DNA of 64,000 bases from Odontesthes bonariensis (GCF_027942865.1 NC_134525.1:21451657-21515656), one strand, 5' to 3'. Shown: positions 48,201 through 55,433, counted from the stretch's first letter. The notes: generated by a model from the letters alone, not told the origin. Translations and numbers: made by a program.

Positions 48201-49829
48201 ACATTGACCTTTTGAAGGTTAATTAATGTAAATGTTACTCACCTTTGTTTGGACAAAACCCCCACTTTTTTACTTTGTCATAATCTCTGTCCGTAGCACA
48301 CCACAGCTGTCCATCTGTGCGACCTTCCTTTGTGCATTCAGCATACCACTTCTCATGGAACTTAAATGGGAACTGACAGGGGGCTCCAAAAGCATTACCC
48401 CCTATCGTGAAAGTCTCTGAGGAGAAACAGATCACAGATTTAAAGATGATAAGAAACTATATGGACATGTTGTTACTACATTATGAGCATTACTTTCCTT
48501 ATGCTATGACCGTTTTCTAGGATGGATTTCCTCATGACTCTGGCAGCTGGTTGTAGGTTTTCACTTCCATATCAAAGGTTTTCCACACCAATCTTAAAAA
48601 GCTGTTTCTTAATGGACTTGTTGTCTTAAATGCCAAAGCTAAACTGAGCTTTTTTTATATTCGAGTGGGCTGGATGAAGAACCTTAAACAAAAAGTACAA
48701 CAAAATATGCAAAAGGTCTAATTCATGATGCATGACGTGATGCTGTTGCTTGATTTGCCTTTAGATTGCTCTAACTCATGAAAAGGACTGGTTGTGAACC
48801 AATTCCAAATGTATTCAAGTCTAACTTTGATGCTAGAACTCTGTGAACCCAACAGCCAGCTATGCATGGCCAGTTGTGCCACTCTGGACAGTGTGTAGTG
48901 CTGGCTGCACGTGCACCAAGATACAAATGTCTCATCGTTATCAGCTGCACTTATGGGTCTTATGTGGTAAAATTTCGCTCCTCACTTTATAACCACAAAC
49001 CATTTCCCTGAAGGTGGAATTTTTTTCACAATTATTGAATTTCCACACAAGTGATCATTTATCAGAAATCCCTTTTTTTCTGTATATATCACATTATTTT
49101 GTTATCTGAATTAAGTTTATACAGTATATATTTTCATTGTCTGTTCAATATTATAATAAAACACTGCTGAGGGACTCTCTGAAACACCTTTCCAAACCTC
49201 CTAGAAAGCTGCTGCACCCTCCATTTTAGCTCCCACTGTGGACAACATTGTGGATTTGTCGATTGTGGACAAAGAATTCCTACCTTGAAACCCTTTTGAA
49301 CAAAGATCATTCTGAGTGCCAAATAGTCTCCAGCGACTCCACACCCCTGAGCCTTTGTAGATCATAACATTCGTCTCCTGGCGGTTTCCCCAGTTTAGGT
49401 GCAGGTCCTGGTCTTTTAGGCCAAAAAGGGTCTCGTTCTTGCACTGCCAGTGCTGAAGAATATTGTTTTCATCGCATTCAAAGAGAACTACCTTCACCCA
49501 ATCTTTTATCTCTGTGGCAGCCAGGCACAGTTTGAGGGACAGACTGAGGAGGCGGGACTCAGAAGCCCAGCGAAACTGCTGCTCCTTGGCACGTGGATTA
49601 CATGGAGCCAGAGTTACTGAAGTGGCTTTCTCCACTTTTACGCACTTGCTGTGGTCCTGGTTGAAGATCAGGAAGGTTCCACTGTCTGGAGAGGAAGTTA
49701 TTTAATTACTCCATCACAGTCAAACTTACTGAAACAAGAAATGTGTCTGGAGTACTTACCTATATCAGCGGTGATGCAGAGAACTTGCAGGAGACAGAGA
49801 ACCACAGCAAATTTCAAACAGGGTAACAT
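32975..49829 (-). CDS. mrc1, macrophage mannose receptor 1 (CD206), 30 coding exons, complete
   Basis: MRC1 is a type I endocytic receptor of macrophages, some endothelia and dendritic cells that binds mannosylated and sulfated glycans. The 30 exons sum to 4,305 nt: 1,434 residues plus stop (human 1,456), with all phases in register. The order is signal peptide (1-23), cysteine-rich domain (about 24-157), fibronectin type II domain (158-215), eight C-type lectin-like domains (216-1346), a linker, a transmembrane helix and a 45-residue tail. The tail has FDNKLY, matching the FxNxxY uptake signal. CTLD4 and CTLD5 keep EPN and WND, the calcium and mannose-binding residues; the others lack the full set. 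The introns are loaded with transposons, but no exon is broken. A defective tandem copy lies upstream. Confidence 0.95.
33307..33339 (-). CDS. mrc1 exon 29 (linker)
   Basis: A 33-bp exon encodes IIPPTEKPPSF between the last lectin domain and the membrane helix. Acceptor CCTCTAG, donor GTAAGT. The phases (1 and 1) match its neighbours, and the exon is kept in the duplicated copy at 55,171-55,203. Confidence 0.85.
33425..33583 (-). CDS. mrc1 exon 28 (CTLD8, last part)
   Basis: 159 bp encode DKWMWIDNSVVDYSNW and on to SYICKRMK, the WIGL-distal half of lectin domain 8 with its final cysteines. The first part of the exon is missing in the duplicated copy. Confidence 0.93.
34440..35028. mobile_element. 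Tc1-like fragment in mrc1 intron 27
   Basis: It contains ttggatcattgttctgttgc with atgatccagtttctgccaag, and ccaccaccgtgcttgacagt, a stretch repeated in many fish genomes. The end matches the element at 40.45-42.54 kb (catttttgttaaataaaaaa). It is internally deleted and non-coding. Confidence 0.65.
35033..35155. repeat. Interstitial telomere-like TTAGGG patches
   Basis: Two short runs of ttaggg units (35,033-35,058 with one variant, and 35,138-35,154) flank about 80 bases of other sequence. They are internal to mrc1 intron 27, so they do not mark a chromosome end. Confidence 0.6.
35291..35407 (-). CDS. mrc1 exon 27 (CTLD8, middle)
   Basis: 117 bp encode ASLVSIEDPSEGKFIQQNLE and the conserved FWIGLYKSHD. 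Donor GTAGGG. The frame continues open beyond the donor but without lectin similarity, so the exon ends here. Confidence 0.92.
35489..35641 (-). CDS. mrc1 exon 26 (CTLD8, start)
   Basis: 153 bp encode VVPPTEPPQLPGNCPES and WIPFRGHCYSFHS, very close to the mammalian linker TEPPQLPG and the start of CTLD8. Confidence 0.95.
35736..35901 (-). CDS. mrc1 exon 25 (CTLD7, end)
   Basis: 166 bp encode TGGRFKWVDNWLLSFTKWGE and NEPKNNYGCVYIDVDNMWKT. Acceptor TTTTCAG; donor GTCAGA is weak but at the expected position and phase. Confidence 0.92.
35984..36216 (-). CDS. mrc1 exon 24 (CTLD7, start)
   Basis: 233 bp encode SYKLVAQKMRWDEARRQCQ, ADLASILDPVIQAYM and VWIGLNSNV. This matches the mammalian CTLD7 pattern ASILDPYSNAF and VWIALNSN. 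Confidence 0.94.
36424..36974. mobile_element. piggyBac-like non-autonomous element in mrc1 intron 23
   Basis: A 551-bp element is bounded on both sides by TTAA (36,420-36,423 and 36,975-36,978). Its ends are inverted repeats: aggtggggtaggggatc on the left and the complement of gatctcctaccctacct on the right. TTAA target sites are the hallmark of the piggyBac superfamily. No transposase is encoded, so it would need help from another copy. Confidence 0.75.
37224..37329 (-). CDS. mrc1 exon 23 (CTLD6, end)
   Basis: 106 bp encode LFDCVIMVGSITTQKGQWKV then EDCSSKHGFICKKNV, the last strand block and cysteines of lectin domain 6. Donor GTGAGT. Confidence 0.92.
37330..38064 (-). other. mrc1 intron 22
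   Basis: About 0.7 kb of AT-rich sequence with no transposon or other feature recognised. Confidence 0.6.
38065..38234 (-). CDS. mrc1 exon 22 (CTLD6, middle)
   Basis: 170 bp encode LLLYNNDLWIGMNDINWEM, then FMWTDGKRISYTNWAKGHP and YYFTEE. The donor GTTGTT is unusually weak for this gene; it was chosen because it joins exon 23 in phase 0 at the conserved place. Confidence 0.88.
38352..38457 (-). CDS. mrc1 exon 21 (CTLD6, start)
   Basis: 106 bp encode CYKLKGNGSKNWHDARTHCQ and EGGNLLSIVSEKEQ, matching the mammalian segment NWQEARKAC and GGNLVSIQNEKEQ. Confidence 0.94.
38795..38934 (-). CDS. mrc1 exon 20 (CTLD5 end, CTLD6 start)
   Basis: 140 bp encode HWNDINCGTEFPSICKR, a linker, then GGCGPEWVAFQGK. 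The WND here belongs to the mannose site of CTLD5. Confidence 0.94.
39035..39135 (-). CDS. mrc1 exon 19 (CTLD5, sugar-site exon)
   Basis: 101 bp encode WLDGTPVTYTAWEHNEPNFA then NNDENCVTLYKGM. EPN is the motif that marks mannose-type specificity in C-type lectins. Confidence 0.95.
39244..39308 (-). CDS. mrc1 exon 18 (CTLD5, middle)
   Basis: A 65-bp exon encodes IAQLSQTQYYIGLTVNLDKS, matching the mammalian AYFIGLLISLDK segment. Phases 0 and 2. Confidence 0.92.
39434..39597 (-). CDS. mrc1 exon 17 (CTLD5, start)
   Basis: 164 bp encode DDGWLIYNDTHYYINKDNL and EARAYCKRNFGELAVITGES, ending RKFLWKQ. This is close to the mammalian CTLD5 start (ARAFCKRNFGDLVSI). Confidence 0.95.
40692..41136. mobile_element. 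Solo LTR nested in the Tc1-like element
   Basis: A 445-bp sequence starts TGTCACTCC and ends CCTGATA, with a perfect 5-bp target duplication GGTTG on each side (40,687-40,691 and 41,137-41,141). TG at the start and A at the end, a 5-bp duplication and no internal coding region fit a solo long terminal repeat of an LTR retrotransposon. The terminal C of the usual CA appears mutated. Confidence 0.65.
41561..42451. mobile_element. Harbinger-like element with 80-bp inverted repeats, nested in the Tc1-like element
   Basis: An 891-bp, GC-rich element. About 80 bases at each end are nearly perfect inverted repeats beginning aggcccggtcacacat. A TTA triplet flanks both ends (41,558-41,560 and 42,452-42,454), the 3-bp target preference of PIF/Harbinger transposons. 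The interior is full of CpG-rich ccgcgt and accgcg units. It holds small overlapping frames on both strands but nothing like a transposase, so it is non-autonomous. Confidence 0.75.
42751..42789 (-). CDS. mrc1 exon 16 (linker)
   Basis: A 39-bp exon encodes GATPKPEPVTVQV, the hinge between CTLD4 and CTLD5. Human MRC1 has TPKPEPTP at this place. Phases 1 and 1. Confidence 0.9.
42867..43011 (-). CDS. mrc1 exon 15 (CTLD4, sugar-site exon)
   Basis: 145 bp encode YGFENFDFGEPNNHNDNEHC, then KHWNDRHCESYNNWICQIRK. EPN and WND are the calcium and mannose ligands of the main carbohydrate-binding domain of the receptor, and both are intact. Confidence 0.95.
43106..43187 (-). CDS. mrc1 exon 14 (CTLD4, middle)
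   Basis: An 82-bp exon encodes ETFWIGLRLQGPNEGFAWSD and GSP. The mammalian counterpart reads FWLGLTYGSPSEGFTWSDGSP. Confidence 0.95.
43283..43398 (-). CDS. mrc1 exon 13 (CTLD4)
   Basis: 116 bp encode TYKKKDELKKTWDDALNFCK then DIGGDLMSIHSEEDLEIS. The acceptor follows an A-rich stretch with few pyrimidines but is the only one that keeps phase 0 from exon 12. Confidence 0.88.
43490..43689 (-). CDS. mrc1 exon 12 (CTLD3 end, CTLD4 start)
   Basis: 200 bp encode DRKQGCVAMTTGTFAGLWDV and EKYICKKQAEGV, then a Pro/Thr hinge and APGWNPVAERNICYK. A nearer AG at 43,682 would shift the frame, so the acceptor at 43,690 was chosen. Confidence 0.92.
44430..44578 (-). CDS. mrc1 exon 11 (CTLD3, middle)
   Basis: 149 bp encode YENAFLVSLMGLRPEKYFW and TGFSN, then KVTFTHFNVGMP. 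GLRPEKYFWTGL is identical in position to the mammalian protein. Confidence 0.95.
44670..44785 (-). CDS. mrc1 exon 10 (CTLD3, start)
   Basis: 116 bp encode GSTRFESYCYNIGTETKTFE and EAKQACSEAGANLVDVAN. Phases 0 and 2. Confidence 0.93.
44873..44989 (-). CDS. mrc1 exon 9 (CTLD2, end)
   Basis: 39 codons encode DGKWADHMCEKTYGYICKKK and a hinge ending NPGCQL. Phases 0 and 0, donor GTGAGT. Confidence 0.94.
45101..45258 (-). CDS. mrc1 exon 8 (CTLD2, middle)
   Basis: 158 bp encode DVFWIGLNDQRNQMLFEWSD and TFTQWQSDEPSHATNYQEDC. The site reads EPS where sugar-binding domains have EPN, as in mammals, so CTLD2 probably does not bind mannose. Confidence 0.95.
45320..46610 (-). mobile_element. Non-LTR retrotransposon (LINE) reverse-transcriptase fragment in mrc1 intron 7
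   Basis: Frames on the minus strand read NYRGITLLSLPGKVY, EEQCDFRSGHGTVDQLYTL, VRVGLHQGCPLS and EEFKYVGVLFMSEGQMEQEI, all recognisable blocks of a LINE reverse transcriptase. The catalytic block region is degraded, and frameshifts and stops separate the pieces. Both ends are truncated. The clade was not assigned. Confidence 0.85.
46879..47058 (-). CDS. mrc1 exon 7 (CTLD2, start)
   Basis: 180 bp encode KAPSFCPSHWVPYAGNCLYL, then ALAACHKEGGDLASIHNIEE and FIISQSGY. In the duplicated copy only its first 83 bp survive, fused to exon 28. Confidence 0.95.
47169..47309 (-). CDS. mrc1 exon 6 (CTLD1, end)
   Basis: 141 bp encode SSEPGLTCATLNAAKASKWE and KKLGYICRRGNSTSL. The frame runs on to an in-frame TGA near 47,127, but a GTAAAA donor at 47,168 gives the phase needed by exon 7, so the exon ends before the stop. 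Confidence 0.88.
47408..47521 (-). CDS. mrc1 exon 5 (CTLD1, middle)
   Basis: 114 bp encode [20 protein letters not shown] then PFRYLNWAP, almost the mammalian LWIGLNSL and SPFRYLNW. Donor GTTAGT. Confidence 0.95.
47604..47759 (-). CDS. mrc1 exon 4 (CTLD1, start)
   Basis: 156 bp encode DPVTGVQYQRNAQAVLTWHQ and ARKSCQQQGADLLSIVELHE. The identical segment WHQARKSCQQQ occurs in mammalian MRC1. The duplicated copy has lost the donor end of this exon. Confidence 0.95.
47760..48242 (-). other. mrc1 intron 3
   Basis: About 480 bp without recognisable feature. Compared with the duplicated copy it lacks two short stretches (about 12 and 29 bp), so one copy has gained or lost small indels. Confidence 0.6.
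48243..48416 (-). CDS. mrc1 exon 3 (fibronectin type II domain)
   Basis: 174 bp encode GNAFGAPCQFPFKFHEKWYA, GRTDGQLWCATDRDYDKVKK and WGFCPN, a canonical FNII module. In the mammalian receptor this domain binds collagen. Confidence 0.95.
48417..49283 (-). other. mrc1 intron 2
   Basis: About 0.87 kb, almost identical to the intron of the duplicated copy (56,790-57,655). No transposon recognised. Confidence 0.7.
49284..49685 (-). CDS. mrc1 exon 2 (cysteine-rich domain)
   Basis: 402 bp encode the N-terminal R-type (trefoil) domain: FLIFNQDHSKCVKV, QFRWASESRLLSLSLKLCLA, then WQCKNETLFGLKDQDLHLNW and GSGVWSRWRLFGT. In mammals this domain binds sulfated N-acetylgalactosamine. The copy at 57,656 encodes the same amino acids. 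Confidence 0.95.
49760..49829 (-). CDS. mrc1 exon 1 (signal peptide)
   Basis: 70 bp from the ATG at 49,827-49,829 encode MLPCLKFAVVLCLLQVLCIT and ADI before GTAAGT. The start was chosen because it gives a standard signal peptide and joins the cysteine-rich domain in phase 1. Confidence 0.93.
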
Positions 49830-50480
49830 CCTCAGTCTCTGGCTTGAACTTGGTTGTGAATGTGGCTGTAGGACAGATTTCCAGTCATGAAAGAGGAGGT
49901 CTGGTGTGTTCAAAGGTGTATGACAGAGTGCAGTAGTGTCACAAAGCCATGGTGTCCTCCTCTTAATCACACTGATGGATATCCTGTCACATGGGTATAG
50001 TTCCGGCAGGTCAAACGACTTCCATAAGCAGACTTTTCTTGGCAAATCAGCTGAAAGCAGCAGAAAATGAATGTCAACTTACAGGATCTGAAATGGCAAA
50101 TAAAAGAAATGTGTGATGTATTTTTACACTCATTTATCAAAGAGTTATTTTCAAGTTTAGAAACGTTATTTGTTAAAAAAACAAAAAAAATCCCAAATGT
50201 GAGTGCTAAATCTTTTCCCGCATGACCCAGAGAGCAGAATTTATTAGTGTTTTAGAGTACCTAATTAAATATGTTTTAAATCATGTTTGATTTTGTCTGA
50301 TTCGACAGGTTTTTGGGGACAGGACCCCTGAGAGATTTCTGAAATGATCTAAGTAAGTAGACAAAAAGAGCAGCGGGGATCTTGGTTCCCATTTGGGGAA
50401 ATGATTGTCTGATAACTATGGCCTCATTAGTGTTGAAATACCCACAAATGCTGCTCAAGCCAATATAGATATGGATCCAA
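49830..50480 (-). promoter_or_regulatory. mrc1 5' flank (probable promoter and 5'UTR)
   Basis: The first 51 bp upstream of the ATG are the same in both copies. Beyond 49,880 the two copies suddenly differ much more, though they can still be aligned to about 50,479. No TATA box or named element could be fixed. Confidence 0.4.
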
Positions 50481-50926
50481 AGGCTCTACCAAAGACTCTG
50501 GTAGAGGTACATGAATTGCTGATGCTTGACAGAGTAAAACTTTGAAAACAAAGTTGTGTTGACTCCTTTTGATGTTTGATTCCCTCTATTTTATCTTCAA
50601 CCCCCCCCCCCTCCCCCCACTCCTCCCCCTAAAAAATATTTGGTTTGCATTTCAAATTATCTATAATCTGATCTATTATAGGCTCTATTATATTGTTGGT
50701 ATAGCAAGTTCTCTTTATGGCGGGGCCTCAATGATACCAGCAATGATAGGTGTGAATCCTTTGAAATTCCCAGGATTTCTGAAGTAATTACATGTAAATA
50801 TTGTCTTATCTCCATCTGTGTCACAATTATATCAAACAAAATCTAAATGTGACAAGACAAATATCCCACCAGCAGTTCCACTTTTCTCATCTTTACTGAA
50901 CTCACTCAGTAATCCCTCACAGTAAG

Positions 50927-51650
50927 CCTCCTTTAGCAGCAGCACCTCCATCAGTTGTTTGCTGTAGCAGCTTATGAGACCTGCACAGCAATGAGTAGGA
51001 ATTCTGGACCATTCCTCCTTACAAAACTGTTTCAGTTAATCAACATTACAGTTTTAACTGAACAATAAACTCGTTTGAAATGACTTGGCCATTTCAGGAA
51101 CAGGAATTTTTTTATGTTTTATTAATTCTTTTGCCGATTTACCAGTGTGTGTTTATAATTTAATTTAAAATATTTTTTTCCCTCAGCACTTGCAAGGCAT
51201 CAAGACTCTTGGGAAGAAAAGCAACCCCAAATCATGATGCTTCCTCAACCATGTTTCAAAGTTGGATTGAAGTTTGGTGCCTCCCATGTGTCCACCGAAC
51301 ACTTTAAAGGACGCCACTTTTGGTCATTAATTTTCTTATAGTGAACACATTAACAAAGAGTATGTGTTTAGCTGTTTTAATTATATTTATTGCACCTAAT
51401 TTAGGATTAGGTGAAATAATTAGATAAACTTTAACCTCATAGTGTGGTCTTTGAAGGACACTCCGACAAAGATTAGGTCATGCTGCATTCGTTGACAGTT
51501 TTTCTTAGTTTGGATTGATGAACACTAAGGATTACAGAATTCTTTTTTTGTTAGACTGCATTTGTCTACGACTTATATTAAGATAATTTTTTTGATATTT
51601 ATCCTGGTCATTTCAGAACCTTTTCTTACAGTACATTAACAGTAATGCAC
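50927..51650. mobile_element. Tc1/mariner-type relic, second copy
   Basis: The same decayed element as at 31,240-31,920, duplicated along with the mrc1 unit. It contains ccattcctccttacaaaact and ggaagaaaagcaaccccaaa. Confidence 0.55.
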
Positions 51651-51807
51651 AGGATATCTAAGAGATCCAGGAATGCAGCAACATTCAAAAAGGGGAGAAC
51701 ATTACTGCAGTTTACTTTCATATCAAAACTGAATAGGCGATAAAGTGGTATTGATCACAGCGATCAATATCATGTCACATGTGTGATTATAGGTAGGGTG
51801 GCTGTGG

Positions 51808-52501
51808 CTAAAGCCTGATTCTTACTTGGCGCAACCGCGCAACTGTTCTGGCTCGAGAACCATTAATAACGTCATCGAAAGCGCCAGCCCCTTCACAGTT
51901 CCTTCAGCTCATGAGCGCAGTTTGCGCCGAGTATGCGTCACATTTGCAGTTCTCTCCAGACCAGCGGGCGTCACTGTTGAGGAAACAAGCTGAAAAGCAT
52001 ACGAAGAAAGCATACACAATGCCACCTGTGGTGTCACGTCAGCAGAGGCTGGCACATCCGATGCGGATGCGGAATGAATTTTCTCTGGGTGTAGAACTGT
52101 ATATGTATCTCAGAGCTAAGCGGCTGCGGCAAAAACAGAAGAGAAGGTGGAATGTTCGTCCTTTGCAACAAGACGAACTTTGTCAAACGTTGTCAAACGT
52201 TGTCCTTTGGGACAACGTTGTCCCAGTGTAACTTCATAGACGTGTCGTACAGATGTTTGTAGAGGCGCACCCTCTCGGTCACCGCGGTCTCTGCAGTGTT
52301 CATTTTTTCTTTTTCTTGGTCAGCTGTTTCCAGTTGAGCGCGCGTGAAGTCAGAAAAAAAGTTGTGTGCGCGCCCTTGCGCCGCGCGAGGATTTTCTAGC
52401 TTGCAACGGGGGGCGTGGCGGAATTTTGGGACACGTGACCGTTTGCGCCATTTGCGACCAGCTAGTATGAGCGAGGTTGCACGGAGTATGAATCAGCCTT
52501 T
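51808..52501 (+). mobile_element. Harbinger-like element with transposase-N-terminus remnant
   Basis: It is bounded by inverted repeats, aaagcctgattcttacttgg on the left and the complement of cggagtatgaatcagccttt on the right, and is absent from the equivalent place in the downstream copy. A plus-strand frame (51,911-52,231) ends with KRRWNVRPLQQDELCQ, which resembles the start of PIF/Harbinger transposases (RRWWVRP-type). The target duplication is not clean. Superfamily placement is probable rather than proven. Confidence 0.6.
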
Positions 52502-52591
52502 AAGGAGGTAGGATGGCTGCCTTGAAATCGAAAGGGTACTGGTTCGTTCCGCAGCTCACCTCTCAAAGTCTTCTTGGTCAAGATTCCCATA

Positions 52592-52635
52592 ATGTGAGTC
52601 ACTTTGGAAAAGCATCTGCTAAATGGAGTGTAATG
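52592..52635 (-). repeat. Fish SINE/LINE tail motif (reverse orientation)
   Basis: The stretch gtgagtcactttggaaaagc followed by atctgctaaatgg is a mutated complement of the common fish retroposon motif also present at 63,693-63,760. It lies in a stretch specific to this copy. Confidence 0.45.
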
Positions 52636-53542
52636 TAAAGGTGGCTGAAGTTTCCACAGATTTTTTTGGCTGAGGGAGGCATGAGGCAAATGTATGACAG
52701 CTTTACTGAAAATCAATCATAGCATAAATATGTTCCTGGTTATACAAAATAATGTACCAACTCAAAGAATAAATAAGCTGTTGGATTTTGGTGGAAACTT
52801 GTTTGCAGTCTTTTTTGTCAGTATGATATATATATAGAGAGAGAGAGCTTTGGATTCTTTGACATGTTAAGTCTATCAACCCACAAAATTGAAATATCTC
52901 AAAAACAACTGGATGGATTTCCATCAGTCATTGCGAATACACTCACATTGCTAGAAGATGAATTGTAAAAACCTTTGTTATTTCTTTACGTCCAGTAAGT
53001 CTCAGCTGTACTTGATGCAACACAGAAGTAGTTGATAGTGACTAGGCAACATAACACATAATAGTAACACTTTACCTATTAAGAAGCAGTGTTAGCTTTA
53101 CTGTTATGACCATTATAGCAGATCTTGGCTAAATGTACGTTCCTGAACTTGCATCCATAGTAGATTGTGATCAGATTCAAAACCGCTATGGTTTTCTTAT
53201 ATAAGCTTGGTGCATCTTACAATTCTATATAATTCTATTAAATGTATGTGGACTATTAGACAAAAAAAAAAGAAATATATTTAAAAAAAAAGCAAAATCA
53301 GTAATTCAGTACATTTTTATTTATTTGGTACATATTTACATTATCATAGAAAAGAAGTAAGCTGATCAACAGCCAGTGAGGATTATGAACAAGCACCCCA
53401 GTTAAGGGAGATTTGTCAGTTTGCATTCAAAACATATTCACCTTTCTTGATTTAGTGCTTGATTCCAAAACATCTGTACGTATTTCATAAAACACATGAT
53501 CATATTCAATTTGGATTGATTGTTATTTACACAATCTTGTGC

Positions 53543-53824
53543 TGAGTGACTGCACGGTGGTGTGGTGGTTAGCACTATTGCCTCACAACAAGAGGATTCC
53601 AGGTTTAAATACCAGCTGGGTCCTGTATGTGTAGAGTTTACATGTTCTCCCCGTGTATGCATGAGTTTTCTTTGGGTACTCCGGCTTCCCCCCACTGTCC
53701 AAAAACATGCATGTCCCGAGGAGTGAGCGTGAGTGTGTATGGCTGTGTGTCTCATTTGTCTCTGTGTGGACTGACGACATGATAGGCTCCAGCCTCACTG
53801 CGACCCTAAATTGGATTTATGTGC
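53543..53824 (+). mobile_element. DANA-like SINE insertion
   Basis: About 280 bp beginning tgagtgactgcacggtggtg and continuing tggtggttagcactattgcc, with catgttctccccgtgtatgc and a tRNA-like head. It is missing from the same site of the downstream copy (near 32,798). Short flanking repeats (cttgtgc, ttatgtgc) look like a target duplication. Confidence 0.7.
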
Positions 53825-54086
53825 CTAATAAGTGTGGTGCCACTGCATGCAGAGGAATCAACATGACTATAATCTCTGAGACAGTTATCACTAGAGGATT
53901 TCTTAGACATCCTCTTCCTTTTAAAATTATCCAAAATAAAGCATGCAAATCTCTGATCATTATGATATTGCCAACCACCTTTGTTCTTTCTACGCCTGCT
54001 CATTCTGCTCTATGTTGGCCACAAGGCCTTTGGTGCTCACGGGGACTCGGTTAGGATTGTTTGAGTATAACTTATTGTCAAAAGTG

Positions 54087-54445
54087 TGTAAAGCCCCGAA
54101 AATATGTTAAGAACGTGATATTCAATTAATAGGTATATTTATTTTATTGGGAGAGCATTTATTTTATTTACTATTTAGTTAAAACAATTAATTTGGTTTA
54201 GGGCTAAATATGTGTTAAAATTACTTTAGTTTGTTTCATTTATTTTATAGATTTCTGTCATGATAATACCCCGTTAAGAACGACACAATGCCTGATAGGA
54301 GTTGAAAGTTCATGACCTGTGATTAATACGCAAAGAGAAAACTACACATGCTGTATGCTCGAACTGGTGATTTTGTTTAATAAAGTTGCACAAAAGAGAA
54401 TATCTATTTTGATTTTTTTAGTTATTTTCAAGGGTGCAACAAGAT
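54087..54445. mobile_element. Insertion 1 in the copied transmembrane exon (solo-LTR-like)
   Basis: 359 bp begin TGTAAAGCCCC and run to GGGTGCAACA near the end, with an AATAAA at about 54,379. TG at the start, CA at the end and a late poly(A) signal resemble a solo LTR, but a target duplication is not clear, so the class is tentative. Confidence 0.4.
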
Positions 54446-54507
54446 CACTCTCCCAGCACAGGTGTGGGTATCCATTTACGGAAGAGGAGGAAGGCACCAA
54501 GTCCAAT

Positions 54508-55001
54508 TCTGTCAGAACCACTCTCGTCAAAACGAGACGAGAAACAGAGATGAATTTCAGAAGCTTATTCTGAATGCATACAATTATGTTTGGCGGTATG
54601 GCTCTGTTCGGAGGAAGTTCCCGACTTTTCCACGAGCTCCATGGAAGCCAAGACAGGGAACAGCAGCATCCTCAGGTGGAGTGCCTTCCATTTGCTGTAA
54701 AGGCAACAAACCCCCTAGAACAGAACAAGCAACAATGAACAACAGTATGACATTGTTTGGCAATGAGAAGTCAGTGGAGCAGGGGAGGTGGTGGGTGCAA
54801 GCAGAAAGCAAAAAAAAGCAGTGACAGCAAACCAAGTTTAAATGAAGCGCCCCAAATGCCAGCATCCAATTGCGAGCAGCAGCTGATTACCCATTGAGCG
54901 CAGCTGGTTGTGGACAGCCATAAGGGTTGGGTCGGCGTCAGCCAATAGGCAAAGGCCGCGTTGACTAGTGTGGTCTGCCAGAACTAACGCGGTGCTACAT
55001 T
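54508..55001. mobile_element. Insertion 2 in the copied transmembrane exon (unclassified)
   Basis: About 494 bp are inserted between ccaatt and atggcaatt of the exon. It starts ctgtcagaaccactctcg and ends gcggtgctacatt. I found no inverted repeats and no coding similarity. Moderately GC-rich. Confidence 0.5.
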
Positions 55002-55170
55002 TATGGCAATTACAATCAGTACTGTTGCCACAGTGATGCCAGCAGATCCATGTGAAGGTTCTTCAACACTACTGAGGAGGCAACACAGACAGAAGTCGGT
55101 TATCAGTTATGCATTTGAAGCTTGCAATATTTTACTCAGAATGTATTTAAAGTCGATTCTATTGACTTAC

Positions 55171-55203
55171 CAAAAGATGGAGGCTTTTCTGTGGGTGGAA
55201 TAA
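55171..55203 (-). pseudogene. mrc1 copy: exon 29 equivalent
   Basis: The 33-bp linker exon is intact and has both splice sites. It is stranded between broken exons. Confidence 0.8.
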
Positions 55204-55287
55204 CTGGAGAAAAAAAAAGATAATAAATACTCTGTCTTAGTGACTGATAAGTCAATTAGAAATTAAAGAAGAACTGATTAAACTTAC

Positions 55288-55433
55288 TTTTCATCCTTTT
55301 GCAGATAAAAGATCTATTTTGTCTGCAGGTGGTTGTACTCCACTGTCCGCCCACATCTTTTTATTTCTCTCCAGGTACAAACAGTTACCTGCATAAGGAA
55401 CCCAGTGACTGGGGCAGAAGCTGGGCGCTTTGA
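55288..55433 (-). pseudogene. mrc1 copy: fused exon 7/28
   Basis: The first 83 bp of exon 7 (55,351-55,433, KAPSFCPSHWVPYAG to KKMW) are joined directly to the last 63 bp of exon 28 (55,288-55,350). Reading on from the exon 7 frame enters the exon 28 part shifted and meets TGA just before the old donor. The acceptor of exon 7 and the donor of exon 28 are both kept. Confidence 0.88.

Larger units (their letters stand above)
53990..55065 (-). pseudogene. mrc1 copy: exon 30 split by two insertions
   Basis: Pieces of the transmembrane/tail exon lie at 53,990-54,086, 54,446-54,507 and about 55,002-55,065. The stop codon and the tail sequence (ANIEQNEQA) survive, but the segment upstream of FDNKLY and the start of the helix are interrupted, so it cannot be read as one exon. 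Confidence 0.85.
50494..55350. repeat. mrc1 tandem duplication, upstream unit, 3' block
   Basis: Homologous to 30,850-33,488 but inflated by copy-specific insertions: a Harbinger-like element, a SINE-tail-bearing stretch near 52,588-52,745, a DANA-like SINE and two insertions within the transmembrane exon. It ends abruptly at 55,350, inside the equivalent of exon 28. Confidence 0.88.
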
